The position numbers and the translations under genes were made by a program. Below, piece after piece: positions 22,519-33,949 of a stretch of 64,000 nt of DNA. The stretch covers positions 218,556,296-218,620,295 of the forward strand of contig CM022301.1 of assembly GCA_011799875.1 (NCBI GenBank). The letters are read 5' to 3'. The stretch is from Thinopyrum elongatum (lineage: Eukaryota > Streptophyta > Magnoliopsida > Poales > Poaceae). The notes under the pieces are model-generated. The model saw nothing but the letters and a program-made list of their open reading frames with translations. It was not told the origin of the DNA and did no database searches. The stretch's first letter is position 1. Each line of letters starts with the position of its first letter.

Positions 22519-23795
22519 GCCTTCCTAATGCCACTTCCACGAAAATAAGTATACTCCAAGGAAAACCAGAAATGCCACAACTTTTGCAAATGAGCTCCGA
22601 ATTGAGCAAACTCAAGCTTGTTGGATAGATGACGACGAGTACTATCCAACAGCGACTGGTTATAGTAAGAAGAGGCAGCAGAGGTATGCCAAACATATAG
22701 AGGAGTGAAACCTCCAACAGAGAAGAACCGGCATAACCTCCAACATCGAAAACATCATAGAAGATGCATGTGAACTCCGTTTTTTATGAACTCGAGCTTG
22801 TCATCAAAATGACCATCAGCTGTAAGACTCACAAAGAGAAATACCAAACAAGAACCAAGAAAGATGATGCAAGGATGCAATGGTTTGAGCTCTCTATGAA
22901 CGATACGATCAAGCTACCAACTTGAGAGCCCCCCTTGATAGTACGGCAATCGATCCTATAACCCGGTCTCCCAACTACCACCATGAGACCGGTAAAATAG
23001 AAAACCTATCAAGGGGCAAACCTTTGCCTTGCACATAGTCCACTTGAGCTAGATGATGACGATCTTGACTTCCTCAAGTTGAACCACCTATCTTGATTGC
23101 GTTGGCTCGATGAAGACTAGTTGATTGCTCCCCCATACTCCACTATGGGTGAGCCACTCTTCGGCACATCTTCACAAGTCCATTGTCATCACAATGGACG
23201 GCAAGCTTCAAGCACTTGATCTCTTCGTGATGCTCCACTTGACCTTGCACACAGCAATCTTGATGACGATCACCACTTGATGTCATCCTCTCCATGGGTT
23301 GTATGATATCTTCCTCTTGACGCAAGCCCATGGAAACATACCTAACCCCACATAGAACTCTCACGTAGACCATGGGTCAGTACACAAAGTGTAATGGACA
23401 ATGCTTACCATACCATGGGATCACTTGATCCCTCTCGGTACATCTTATACGCTTTGTGTGTTTATCAACTTGAATCACTCTCTGTACTTAGTCTTGCTCA
23501 ACCTTGAATCTTTCCAACTCTCTTCATTTGGATGATGTCTTGAAGGTACACATGAATGATCACACAATCTTCTTCTTCAAGACATGCTTGCAATAAGCTC
23601 AACACTCACATGACCAATCTTTGGATAATTCCTTAATAGCACCTTGGTCAACTCATAAACTCCTTGAAACCAACACATGGGCTTCAAGAAACGCCTATGG
23701 ACAAATCCTTCGAATATAACTCAAGGCAACCATTAGTCCATAGAGATTGTCATCAATTACCAAAACCACACATGGGGGCACCGCATGTCCTTTCA

Positions 23796-23802
23796 AAGGT
23801 GT
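23796..23802. repeat. 7-bp target duplication, right copy
   Basis: AAGGTGT, the partner of 20927-20933. Confidence 0.85.
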
Positions 23803-24402
23803 CGAGCCGGTGACGATGGAGATCATGACGATGCTTTGGAGGTGGAGGTCAAAAGCACAAGATGATGATGGCCATATCATGTCACATATTTTGATTGCAT
23901 GTGATGTTTATCCTTTATGCATCTTATTTTGCTTAGGACGGCGGTAGCATTATAAGATGATCCCTTCACTAAATTTCAAGATAAAAGTGTTCTCACCGAG
24001 TATGCACTGTTGCCAAAGTTCGTCGTTTCGAAGCACCATGCGATGATCGGGTGTGATAGACTCTATGTTCACATACAACGGGTGTAAGACAGTTTTGCAC
24101 ATGTAGAATACTTGGGTTAAACTTGACGAGCCTAGCATGTACAGACATGGTCTCGGAACACTGGAGACCGAAAGGTCGAACATGAGTCATATAGTAGATA
24201 TGATCAACATAGAGATGTTCACCATTGATGACTACCCCATCTCACGTGATGATCGGACATGGGTTAGTTGATTTGGATCACGTATCACTTAGATAACTTG
24301 AGGGATGTTTATTTAAGTGGGAGTTCATTAGTAATTTGATTAATTGAAATTAATTTATCATGAACTTAGTCTTATAGTTTTGCATATCTATGTTGTAGAT
24401 CA

Positions 24403-25344
24403 ATGGCCCGAGCTACCGTTCCCCTGAATTTTAATGCATTCCTAGAGAAAGCTAAGTTGAAAGATGATGGTAGCAACTACACGGACTGGGTCCGTAACTT
24501 GAGGATTATCCTCATTGCTGCACAGAAGAATTATGTCCTTGATGCACCGCTAGGTCAAAGGCCTGCTGCAGGAGCTGAAGCTGATGTTATGAACGTCTGG
24601 CAAGCTCGATCTGATGACTACTCAATAGTTCAGTGTGCCATGCTTTACGGCTTAGAACCGGGACTTCAAAGACGTTTTGAACGTCATGGAGCATATGAGA
24701 TGTTCCAGGAGTTGAAGTTAATATTTCAAGAAAATGCCCGGGTTGAGAGATATGAAGTCTCCAACAAGTTCTATAGCTGCAAGATGGAGGAGAATAGTCA
24801 TGTCAGTGAACACATACTCAAAATGTCTGGGTATTATAATCACTTAACTCAGCTGGGAGTTGATCTTCCAGTTGATTGTGTTATTGACAGAGTTCTTCAA
24901 TCACTGCCACCAAGCTACAAAGGCTTCGTGATGAACTATAATATGCAAGGGATGAATCAAACGATTCCCGAGCTCTTCGCAATGCTTAAGGCCGCGGAGG
25001 TAGAAATCAGGAAGGAGCATCAAGTGTTGATGGTTAACAAGACCACTAGTTTCAAGAAAAAAGGCAAGGGAAAGAAAGGGAACTTCAAGAAGAATGGCAA
25101 GCAAGTTGCCACTCCCGAGAAGAAGCCCAAAGCTGGACCCAAGCCTGAAACTAAGTGCTTCTACTACAAAGGGACTGGTCACTGGAAGCGGAACTGCCCC
25201 AAATACTTGGCGGATAAGAAGGATGGCAAAGTTAACAAAGGTATATTTGATATACATGTTATTGATGTGTACCTTACTAATGCTCGTAGCAACGCCTGGG
25301 TATTTGATACTGGTTCGGTTGCTCATATTTGTAACTCGAAATAG
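24403..25344 (+). pseudogene. Copia gag and start of protease
   Basis: This is a 313-codon open frame from an ATG to an in-frame TAG. The capsid region reads LKDDGSNYTDWVRNLRIILI, then EMFQELKLIFQENARVERYE. A lysine-rich linker is followed by a zinc knuckle CFYYKGTGHWKRNCPKY. The second Cys of the C-x2-C-x4-H-x4-C motif is Tyr here, so zinc binding should fail. The aspartic protease site VFDTGSVAHICNS is present just before the TAG at 25342-25344, which truncates the polyprotein. Confidence 0.9.
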
Positions 25345-26939
25345 GAGCTGCGGAATAAACGAAGATTGGCTAAGGACGAGGTGACGATGTGCGTCGGAAA
25401 TGGTTCCAAGGTCGATGTGATCGCCGTCGGCACACTACCTCTACATCTACCTTCGGGATTAGTTTTAGACCTGAATAACTGTTATTTGGTGCCCGCGTTG
25501 AGCATGAACATTATATCTGGATCTTGTTTATTGTGAGACGGTTATTCATTTAAATCGGAGAATAATGGTTGTTCTATTTATATGAGTAATATCTTTTATG
25601 GTCATGCACCCTTGAAGAGTGGTCTATTCTTGTTGAATCTCGATAGTAGTGATACACATATTCGTAATATTGATGCCAAAAGATGCAAAGTTGATAATGA
25701 TAGTGCAACATACTTGTGGCACTGCCGTTTAGGTCATATTGGTGTAAAGCGCATGAAGAAACTCCATACAGATGAACTTTGGAATCACTTGATTATGAAT
25801 CATTTGATACTTGCGAACCATGCCTCATGGGCAAGATGACTAAAACTCCGTTCTCCGGAACAATGGGGCGAGCTAATGACTTATTGGAAATAATACATAC
25901 CGATGTATGCGGTCTGATGAGTGTTGAGGCACGTGGCGGGTATTGTTATTTTCTGGCCTTCACAGATGATTTGAGTAGGTATGGGTATATCTACTTAATG
26001 AAACACAAGTCTGAAACATTTGAAAAGTTCAAAGAATTTCAGAGTGAAGTGGAGAATCATCGTAACAAGAAAATAAAGTTTCTACGATCTGATCGTAGAG
26101 CCGAATATTTGAGTTACGAGTTTGGCCTTCATTTAAAACAATGTGGAATTGTTTCACAACTCACGCCACCTGGAACACCACAGCGTAATGGTGTGTCCGA
26201 ATGTCGTAACCGTACTTTATTAGATATGGTACGATCTATGATGTCTCTTACCGATTTACCACTATCGTTTTGGGGTTATGAATTAGAGACAACCGCATTC
26301 ACGTTAAATAGGGCACCGTCTAAATCCGTTGAGTTGACACCGTATGAACAGTGGTTTGGCAAGAAACCTAAGTTGTCGTTTCTAAAAGTTTGGGGTTGCG
26401 ACACTTATGTCAAAAGGCTTCAACCTGATAAGCTCGAACCCAAATCGGAGAAGTGCATCTTCATAGGGTACCCTAAGGAAACAATTGGGTACACCTTCTA
26501 CCACAGATCCGAAGGCAAGATCTTTGTTGCCAAGAATGGAACCTTTCTAGAGAAGGAGTTTCTCTCGAAAGAAGTGAGTGGGAGGAAAGTAGTACTTGAT
26601 GAGGTAATTGTACCTTCTCTCGAATTGGAGAGTAGCACATCACAGAAAACTGTTCCAGTGATGCCTACACCAACTAGAGAGGAAGCAAATGATGTTGATC
26701 ATGAAACTTCAGATCAAGTTTCTACTGAACCTCATAGGTCAACCAGAGCACGATCCGCACCAGAGTGGTACGGTAATCCTGTTCTAGAAGTCATGTTACT
26801 AGACCAAGGCGAACCTACGAATTATGAAGAAGCTATGATGAGCCCAGATTCCGATAAATGGCTTGAGGCCATGAAATCTGAGATAGGATCCATGTATGAG
26901 AACAAAGTGTGGACTTTTCCGATGATCAGCAAGCCATAG
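25345..26939 (+). pseudogene. Copia protease end, GAG-pre-integrase and integrase
   Basis: After the TAG the frame continues with a TGA at about 25536-25538. The GAG-pre-integrase part then reads TYLWHCRLGHIGVKRMKKLH. A one-base frameshift near 25780 follows, then the integrase core: EPCLMGKMTKTPFSGTMGRA, IHTDVCGLMS (first Asp), FLRSDRRAEYLS and TPPGTPQRNGVSECRNRTL with the catalytic Glu. The C-terminal part has WGCDTYVKRLQPDKLEPKSE. It ends in a stop where the RT linker begins. Confidence 0.88.
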
Positions 26940-28335
26940 AAAATAAATGGATCTTCAAGAAGAAGACTGACGCTGATGGTAATATTACTGTCTACAAAGC
27001 TCGACTTGTCGTGAAAGGTTTTTGACAAGTTCAAGGAGTTGACTACGATGAGACTTTCTCACCCGTAGTGATGCTTAAGTCTGTTCGAATCATGTTAGCA
27101 ATTGCCGCATTTTATAATTATGAAATCTGGCAAATGGACGTCAAAACTGCATTCCTTAATGGATATCTTAAAGAAGAGTTGTATATGATGCAACCAGAAG
27201 GTTTTGTCGATCCTAAAGGTGCTAACAAAGTGTGCAAGCTCCAGCGATACATCTATGGACTGGTGCAAGCATCTCGGAGTTGGAATATACGCTTTGATGA
27301 GGTGATCAAAGCATATGGTTTATACAGACTTACGGTGAAGCCTGTATTTACAAGAAAGTGAGTGGGAGCTCTGTAGCATTTCTGATATTATATGTGGATG
27401 ACATATTGTTGATTGGAAATGATATAGAATTTCTGGATAGCATAAAAGGATACTTGAATAAGAAATTTTCAATGAAAGACCTCGGTGAAGCTGCTTATAT
27501 ATTGGGCATCAAGATCTATAGAGATAGATCGAGATGCTTAATAGGACTTTCACAAAGCACATACCTTGATAGAGTTTTGAAGAGGTTCAAAATGGATCAG
27601 TCAAAGAAAGGGTTCTTGCCTGTGTTACAAGGTGTGAAGTTGAGTTAGACTCAAAGCCCGACCACTGCAGAAGATAGAGAGAAAATGAAAGGCATTCCCT
27701 ATGCCTCAGCCATAGGTTCTATCATGTATGATATGATGTGTACCAGACCTGATGTGTGCCTTGCCATAAATTTGGCATGGAGGTACCAAAGTAATCCAGG
27801 AGTGGACCACTGGACAACGGTCAAGAACATCCTGAAGTACCTAATAAGGACCAAGGATATGTTTCTCGTTTATGGAGGTGATGAAGAGCTCATCATAAAT
27901 GGTTACGTCGATGCTAGCTTCGACACTCATCCGGATGACTCTAAGTCACAAACCGGATACGTATTTATATTGAATGGTGGAGCTGTCAGTTGGTGCAGTT
28001 CCAAGCAGAGCATCGTGGCGGGATCTACATGTGAAGCGGAGTACATAGCTGCTTCGGAAGCGGCACATGAAGGAGTCTGGATGAAGGAGTTCATATCCGA
28101 TCTAGGTGTAATACCTAGTGCATCGGGTCCAATGAAAATCTTTTGTGACAACACTGGAGCAATTGCCTTGGCGAAGGAATCCAGGTTTCACAAGAGAACC
28201 AAACACATCAAGAGATGCTTCAACTCCATTCACAAAAAGGTCAAGGATGGAGACATAGAGATTTGCAAAATACATACGGATTTGAATGTGGCTGACCCAT
28301 TGACTAAGCATCTTCCGCGAGCAAAACATGATTAG
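26940..28335 (+). pseudogene. Copia reverse transcriptase and RNase H
   Basis: The frame shifts near 26915, which loses part of the linker. A TGA lies at 27022-27024. The reverse transcriptase reads WQMDVKTAFLNGYLKEELYM with a catalytic Asp and, after a frame change near 27330, ILYVDDILLIGND (YVDD). A TAG follows LQGVKLS at 27646-27648. RNase H has GYVDASFDTHPDDSKSQTGY, AGSTCEAEYIAASEA and IFCDNTGAIALAK with its acidic residues. It ends at 28333-28335. Confidence 0.88.
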
Positions 28336-28393
28336 CACCAAGACTCCATGGGTGTTAGATTCATTACAATGTAATCTAGATTATTGACTCTAG

Positions 28394-28407
28394 CGCAAGT
28401 GGGAGAC
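28394..28407 (+). other. Copia polypurine tract
   Basis: GCAAGTGGGAGAC directly precedes the 3' LTR start TGAAGG at 28408. It primes plus-strand synthesis and sets the inner LTR edge. Confidence 0.8.
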
Positions 28408-30187
28408 TGAAGGAAATATGCTCTAGAAGCAATAATAAAGTTGTTATTTTATATTTCCTTATTCATGATAAAGGTTTATTATTCATGCTAGAATTGTATT
28501 GATCGGAAACGTAAATACATGTGTGAATACATAAACAAATACCATGTCCCTAGTAAGCCTCTACTAGACTAGTCGTTGATAAAAAATGGTTAAGGTTTCC
28601 TAAACATAGACATGTGTTGTCATTTGATAACGGGATCACATCATTAGGAGAATGATGTGATGGACAAGACCCATCCGTTAGCTTAGCATAATGATCGTTC
28701 AGTTTATTGCTATTGCTTTCTTCATGTCAAATACATATTCCTTCGACTATGAGATTATGCAACTCCCGGATACCGGAGGAATACCTTGTGCGCTATCAAA
28801 CGTCACAACGTAACTGGGTGATCATAAAGATACTCTACAGGTATCTCAGAAGGTGTTTGTTGAGTTGGCATAGATCAAGATTAAGATTTGTCACTCCGAG
28901 TATCGGAGAGGTATCTCTAGGCCCTCTCAGTAATACACATCATAAGAAGCCTTGCAAGCAAAGTGACTAATGAGTTAGTTACAGGATGATGTATTACGGA
29001 ACGAGTAAAGAGACTTGCCGGTAACGAGATTGAACTAGGTATGAAGATACCGACGGTCGAATCTCGGGCAAGTAACATACCGATAGACAAAGGGAATTGC
29101 ATATGTTATCATAATGATTCGACCGATAAAGATCTTTGTAGAATATGTAGGAGCCAATATGGGCATCCAGGTTCCGCTATTGGTTATTGACCGGAGAGGT
29201 GTCTCGGTCATGCCTACATAGTTCTCGAACCCGTAGGGTCCGCACGCTTAACGTTCGTTGACGATATAGTGTTATATGAGTTATATGATTTGGTGACCAA
29301 ATATTGTTCGGAGTCCCGGATGAGATCACGGACATGACGAGGAGTCTCGAAATGGTCGAGAGGTAAAGATTGATATATAGGATGATGGTATTCGGACACC
29401 GGAAGGGTTTCGGGATGCACCGGGTAGCCATCGGATCACCGGAAGGGGTTCCGGACACCCCCGGTAGGTGTTATGGGCTTAATGGGCCAAGGGAGGGACA
29501 GACCAGCCCACAGGGGGCTGGTGCGCCCCTCTCCCTGGCCGGCCAGCCCTAGGGAAGGAAAGGGGGCAGGGCTAGCCCCTCCTGCCTTTCCCTCTCATGG
29601 GAGAAAGGAAAGGGGGGCTCCACCCTCCCCTGCCTTTCCCCCGCAACTATACAAGGCAGGGGGCGCGGCTTGGGAGAGACCCCAAGTAGGATTCCTCCTA
29701 TTTGGGCGCCCCCTTTGGCTGCTCCTCCCTCCCTCCCACCTATATATTAATATATATGTGGGAGGGGGGCGCCTAGCACATAACAGACAATTGCCTAGCC
29801 GTGTGCGACGCCCCCCTCCACCGTTTACACCCCGGTCATATTTTCGTAGTGCTTAGGCGAAGCCCTGCGGAGATAGCTTCACCATCACCGTCACCACGCC
29901 GGCGTGCTGCCAGAACTCATCCACTACCTCGCCGTCTTGCTGGATCAAGAAGGCAGAGGACGTCATCAAGCTGAACGTGTGCTGAACGCGGAGGTGTCGT
30001 ACGTTCGGTGCTCGATCGGTTGGAACGCGAAGAAGTTTGACTACATCAACCGCGTTGTCAAACGCTTCCGCTTTTGGTCTATGAAGGTACGTAGACACAC
30101 TCTCCCCTTCTCGTTGCTATGCATCTCCTTGATATATCTTGCGTGTGCGTAGAATTTTTTTTGTTTTCCATGCAGTGTTTCCCAACA
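28408..30187 (+). repeat. Copia 3' LTR
   Basis: This 1780-bp repeat pairs with 18527-20299. It differs by scattered substitutions and a longer TATA stretch (TATATATTAATATATATG at 29741-29758). Confidence 0.92.
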
Positions 30188-30192
30188 AATCA

Positions 30193-30773
30193 GTCATTGC
30201 GCAATGATCAAACAGCAAACAGTGCTATCATACCTAACTCTGCAGACAGGACTGGGTGCATTAAATGCACCGCTTAGTGTCACATCGTAGGCGTAGCTCG
30301 GCAAGCCTTGCCGTGCCATTCAGCCACCTTCTCGCCTGTCTGCGTGACACGTCTCCTGGACAGGTGTCATTTAGGGGTGATCTTCCTCAGAAATGGCTGC
30401 CACGTGCCAAATAACAGCCACTTAATCACTTGGGGGCTCGACACCGCACCGATGGGTGACTTGCATTGCTGTGAGGTGGAGCGGTGGAGCCTTGGCGGGG
30501 TAATCCGCCCTCGGCGTCCCCAGCAAGCCTGTCGGGGGAGTCTTGAGATTTGTCTTTGGGGTGACCTCGACCTCGCCAGGCTCGCTTGCCCGGCAAGGGA
30601 GGTTTTTACTTAGTGATATCTTGCTCATTTGGTTGGTCTTGGTCTTCTTGATTCGCCCTTTGATCCCTCAAAGAGCTATCTCTTCTGCTTGGCCTTGTCT
30701 TGGATGTTGCAACCTTGCCCTTGAGCCTGTGTACAGTCCGGGCAACACACGCCTGGGGTTTGTTGCACCGACA
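30193..30773 (-). repeat. Tat 3' LTR, right part
   Basis: This is the continuation of the LTR from 18526, ending CACCGACA at the inner edge. Relative to the other LTR it has an extra ~37 bp around 30480-30530. Next to it, in minus-strand sense, is a weak purine-rich tract (GGCCTGGGGGCTCC) that serves as polypurine tract. Confidence 0.85.
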
Positions 30774-31240
30774 GGAGCCCCCAGGCCTGGCCTGAACGCG
30801 CTGTCGAGCGTCGTCAGGGTAGGCCCTGCCTAGTACACAAGCGTGGGGGTTGCGGTCACTCATCCTTTGAGATCTTCTTTGCTTCTTCATTAACCTGTGC
30901 TTGAGTCAGTTTCCGGTTTTCCCGCGCGTCGTGTGATGCCAATTATAGTGGGCCATCTTTGTAATGGCCCGTGAATGACTTTAACACACGGGGGAGTAAC
31001 TGCCAATTCACTCATCCCACCACGCCCTTATCCTTTGCCACGTATGCTGCATGCATTGAGTGGGGTAGGCAACAGAGGCGCGTGGTGCGGGAGAGAGCGT
31101 CATGGCAGGGACCCGGTCTTCTTGGGTTGATGTAAGGGGACGGTAATCGGATCCGGCCGTCGGTAGTAGTTTAGACGAGTCGGATCAGAAAGAGCCCCAC
31201 TGGGTGGGGGTGAAGGATCAGCCCCCAGCCCCAATCTGCC

Positions 31241-31250
31241 TATAAAAAAG
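31241..31250 (+). promoter_or_regulatory. TATA box for antisense ORF
   Basis: CCTATAAAAAAGG lies 79 bp upstream of the ATG at 31320 and points opposite to the Tat element's genes. The spacing suits a plant core promoter with a short leader. Confidence 0.5.
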
Positions 31251-31319
31251 GGGGTGAGAAGGAGCGGAGGTGTCCATCCATGCACCTGTCCTTTTTCATA
31301 CCTTGCCTTCTCCTTTGTT

Positions 31320-31820
31320 ATGTCGAGGGGGAGAGACCAGGGCCAGGCCCCGGGCTCTAGATCGGGGTCGATGATGTCAAACGCTCGTGTTGATGCTCGG
31401 GGAGTGAGTCTGGTCCGGGGTCGTAGGAGATGCGGCGGTCGAAGGTGTGGGCGCCGAACCGTCCACAGTGCGGGAGGCGTTACGCTTCCCAAAAATGGTG
31501 AAGCGCTCATCTACCCCACACTAGCCGGCCGCCGGGTGGGGAGTGCTTGTGCTCGCTGCAAGTCGCCGAGGTTTGTCATCCCGACGATGAGGCTCCTGGG
31601 GCTCCCGACGCCTGTCTGGGGTGCAGTGCTCGGGATCCTTGGTAATCCCAGCACCGCTCCTTCCAGCGGAGTCGGGGTCAATGTTGAAGACGGCGGCGCC
31701 TTCCTGCCCGCCAAGGTGGGGAGCGGTGCTCCTCGCGCGCCTCGGACATCGTCGTTGTCTGTTGTTTCTCCGGGGGAGGCGACGGGCCGAGGGGCCGGCG
31801 TCCTCCTAGAGCGGTGGTGA
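31320..31820 (+). CDS. Antisense ORF in Tat 3' region
   Basis: A 166-codon open frame starts MSRGRDQGQAPGSRSGSMM and ends at a TGA at 31818-31820. It is basic and Gly/Arg-rich at the start, with short patterned segments (CGGRRCGRRTVHSAGG, CARCKSPRFVIPTMR). It runs opposite to gag-pol and has its own TATA box. Antisense ORFs between pol and 3' LTR are known in Tat-lineage elements (Grande gene23 and Retand aORF type), but I cannot confirm homology. The GC-rich DNA opens frames easily, so it could be a chance ORF. Downstream frames to 32311 may be its decayed continuation. Confidence 0.4.
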   Translation: MSRGRDQGQAPGSRSGSMMSNARVDARGVSLVRGRRRCGGRRCGRRTVHSAGGVTLPKNGEALIYPTLAGRRVGSACARCKSPRFVIPTMRLLGLPTPVWGAVLGILGNPSTAPSSGVGVNVEDGGAFLPAKVGSGAPRAPRTSSLSVVSPGEATGRGAGVLLERW

Positions 31821-32961
31821 TGAGGAAAGAATGAGGAAAGATGGAGAAGGCGGGTGGCAGGCCGTCAGGTCGGAGTACGATGGCACAGACACCTTCGTCT
31901 CGTATTGCCGGCCCGCTGCCTCGTCTTTCCGCTCTTGTCTTCCCTCCCCGGCACCATCATCACCGGCCTCTTCAGGACGGTTGCCGGGGAGGGGGTCGCT
32001 CTTTTGGTGCCTTCGCCTCCTCCAGCAGTCTTCCAACTGAGCTCCGGCGGTTCTCCTCGCCGGCAGTTGTGCTGGGGCTTCTTGCTGGCCCTGGGGGTGG
32101 TGACCAGGGCACCGCCGAGCTGCTCCCTCCGTCCCTCTCCTTCGCAGCCTCGCCAGTCTCGATCTTGTCAGGCTGCGCCCGACATGCCCTAACGGGATCG
32201 GGCCGGGCTTCTGCTCAGGCACTCCTTTTGCCCCCTTCACCTCCCACTGTAGTTCCTAGGAGGAGAGGGACAAGAAAGGGATTACGGGGCACTTATCTTT
32301 TTTCAGTCTAAAATGTGTAGGCATTTGCCAAACTTTAGTCTAAATTATGTAATCTTCTTTATCCATGTTTGTGTTCTGTAAGATCTGTACTTGCTTATCA
32401 GCATATTAATGAAAAAGACAAGCCTTGCCGGGTACTTGTGCCTGTATCATGTCCATGCAGAGGCGAGATGCCTCTATACGTTTAAGTAAACAAGTTTTCT
32501 CGGGCAAGCTATCCTGCCGGTGCCTTTAGTTTGCTGCCGCAGGGCTAGGCCTACCGGGCACAAAACTATAAAAAAGGGACCAACCCCTCATCGAACCTTC
32601 TCTGTCAAAGGCCACTGCGACCACCTTGACCAAAGCAACATTCGGGACAAAGGATGGGAGCACCCATGTTTCGAAGGTGACGAGGTTTTCATATGCACAA
32701 GTTTTCACTTTACAGAACAGGTATGGATAAGAAGGAACTTATCTGTTCAGCTTGTCGGAGACCGATATGTAGGCTTGCTCCTTTTCCTTCTCTTCGAGAT
32801 TGAATCCGCGGCAAGAATCCTGTAGTTAGTGCAGAGGGAAGCAGTAGCAACATATGATCTCTTCTACATGCTCATGATGGGTGCATGCTTATGCTCATGA
32901 TATGCTATGCATGCATGCAGGTTTTGGGGGCACCCCAGCGCTTCGTTTATTTATCTGTTGC

Positions 32962-33922
32962 TCAGGGTCTACGCTTGGCTTTGTACAAAGGGTTAACATC
33001 GCAAGGCTTGTTTAAAAGGGTGGCTGCCGGGCCCTGCCCGGCAGCCGCGCCTGACAGGTAGAACTTACGGAGATGCTCAATGTTCCATGAGTTTTGCAAC
33101 TGAATGGCATCTCCGGTCTCTAGATGGACTGCGCCGGGTCTGGTGACTCGTACTACCCAGTAAGGGCCTTCCCACTTCGGCGTCAACTTGTTTGCACCCT
33201 TGGCATACTGAACACGCCTAAGGACAAGGTCGCCTTCCTCAAAGCTCCGGGCATGAACCCTGCGACTGTGATAGCGACGCAGGGCTTGCTGGTAGCGTGC
33301 AGCACGCGTAGCAGCCCGGAGACAGTTCTCCTCAAGTAGCACAGCGATGTCACGCCGGTGCTGTTCTTGCGCTACTTCATCGTAGGCAAGTACTCGAGGT
33401 GACCCGTATATGAGTTCCGTGGGGATCACTGCTTCTGCCCCATAGACTAGGGAGAAGGGAGTCTGGCCGGTAGCTCGATTTGGTGTCGTACGGAGGGACC
33501 AAAGAACCACCGGTAGCTCGTTGATCCATCGCCTGCCACACTTCTGCAGCCTATCAAATGTTCTTGTCTTGAGTCCTCGCAGCACTTCAGTGTTCGCCCT
33601 CTCAGCTTGTCCATTGCTTCTGGGATGGGCAACAGAGGCAAATGAGACCTTGCTTCCGAGGGCATGAACGTATTGCATGAAGGCGCGGCTTGTGAATTGG
33701 GTGCCATTGTCAGTGATGACTCTGGCGGGTACTCCGAAACGGCACACCAATTAATCCTTTCAAGAACTTGATAGTTGACTGTGCGGTCACCTTCCTCATG
33801 GGCTCCACTTCCGGCCACTTTGTAAACTTGTCAATTGCAACGTACAAGAATTCAAAGCCCCCGGTAGCACGGGGGAAGGGGCCCAAGATGTCGAGCCCCC
33901 AGACCGAGAATGGCCATGACAA
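32962..33922 (-). pseudogene. Tat integrase
   Basis: The catalytic core begins PFSVWGLDILGPFPRATGGF (33922 downward) with DKFTKWPEVEPM. A small insertion near 33750 shifts the frame. It resumes VITDNGTQFTSRAFMQYVHA and RSNGQAERANTEVLRGLKTR with the remaining acidic residues. The C-terminal part reads FEEGDLVLRRVQYAKG and LTPKWEGPYWVVRV. The N-terminal zinc finger is at the end of the previous entry, separated by an in-frame TAG at 33950-33952. Confidence 0.88.
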
Positions 33923-33949
33923 AGGGATCGTTTGGAGAGCTTGAGCAGG

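Larger units (their letters stand above)
20934..23795. mobile_element. Non-autonomous DNA element with palindromic array, copy 2
   Basis: A 2.86-kb insertion sits in the copia leader with a perfect 7-bp duplication AAGGTGT. The left end is TAAAAGATCGTGGATGTCGC and the right end, reverse complemented, is TGAAAGGACATGCGGTG; only about the first 6-7 bases are inverted repeats. It is collinear with 130-2763 over its whole length: leader GGGTGAATAGGCGC, 37-bp repeats, palindromic array and a TTGATGACGATCACC-rich right arm. No ORF has a recognisable domain, so it must have been moved by proteins encoded elsewhere. Confidence 0.85.
20319..24402 (+). other. Copia 5' leader, interrupted
   Basis: This is the non-coding leader between primer-binding site and gag. 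It is split by the DNA element at 20934-23795. The left part ends ...GAGATCAAGGTGT and the right part resumes AAGGTGTCGAGCCGG. No ORF with a recognisable domain lies in the leader itself. Confidence 0.75.
18527..30187 (+). mobile_element. Angela-lineage copia element
   Basis: A full-length plus-strand copia element is flanked by a perfect 5-bp duplication AATCA (18522-18526 and 30188-30192). The LTRs begin TGAAGGAAATATGCC and end TTTCCCAACA. It carries a Met-type primer-binding site, a long leader, gag-pol and a polypurine tract. The protein resembles the wheat Angela/BARE/WIS/Inga cluster; the LTR start looks closest to Inga, but that name is from memory. The leader is interrupted by a DNA element at 20934-23795. 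Stops and frameshifts in gag-pol make it defective. Confidence 0.92.
30774..32960. other. Tat long 3' region
   Basis: This 2.2-kb region lies between integrase and 3' LTR of the Tat element. In the element's own orientation no domain was recognised. On the opposite strand it carries a TATA-led ORF (31241-31820), described separately, and a poly(A)-signal-like stretch near 32405. Long 3' regions with additional ORFs are known for the Tat group. Confidence 0.6.

Noticed and set aside
31806..32240. 144-codon minus-strand frame in the Tat 3' region
   Set aside because: Basic, Arg/Gln/Gly-rich composition explained by GC-rich DNA; no start context, domain or conservation evidence.
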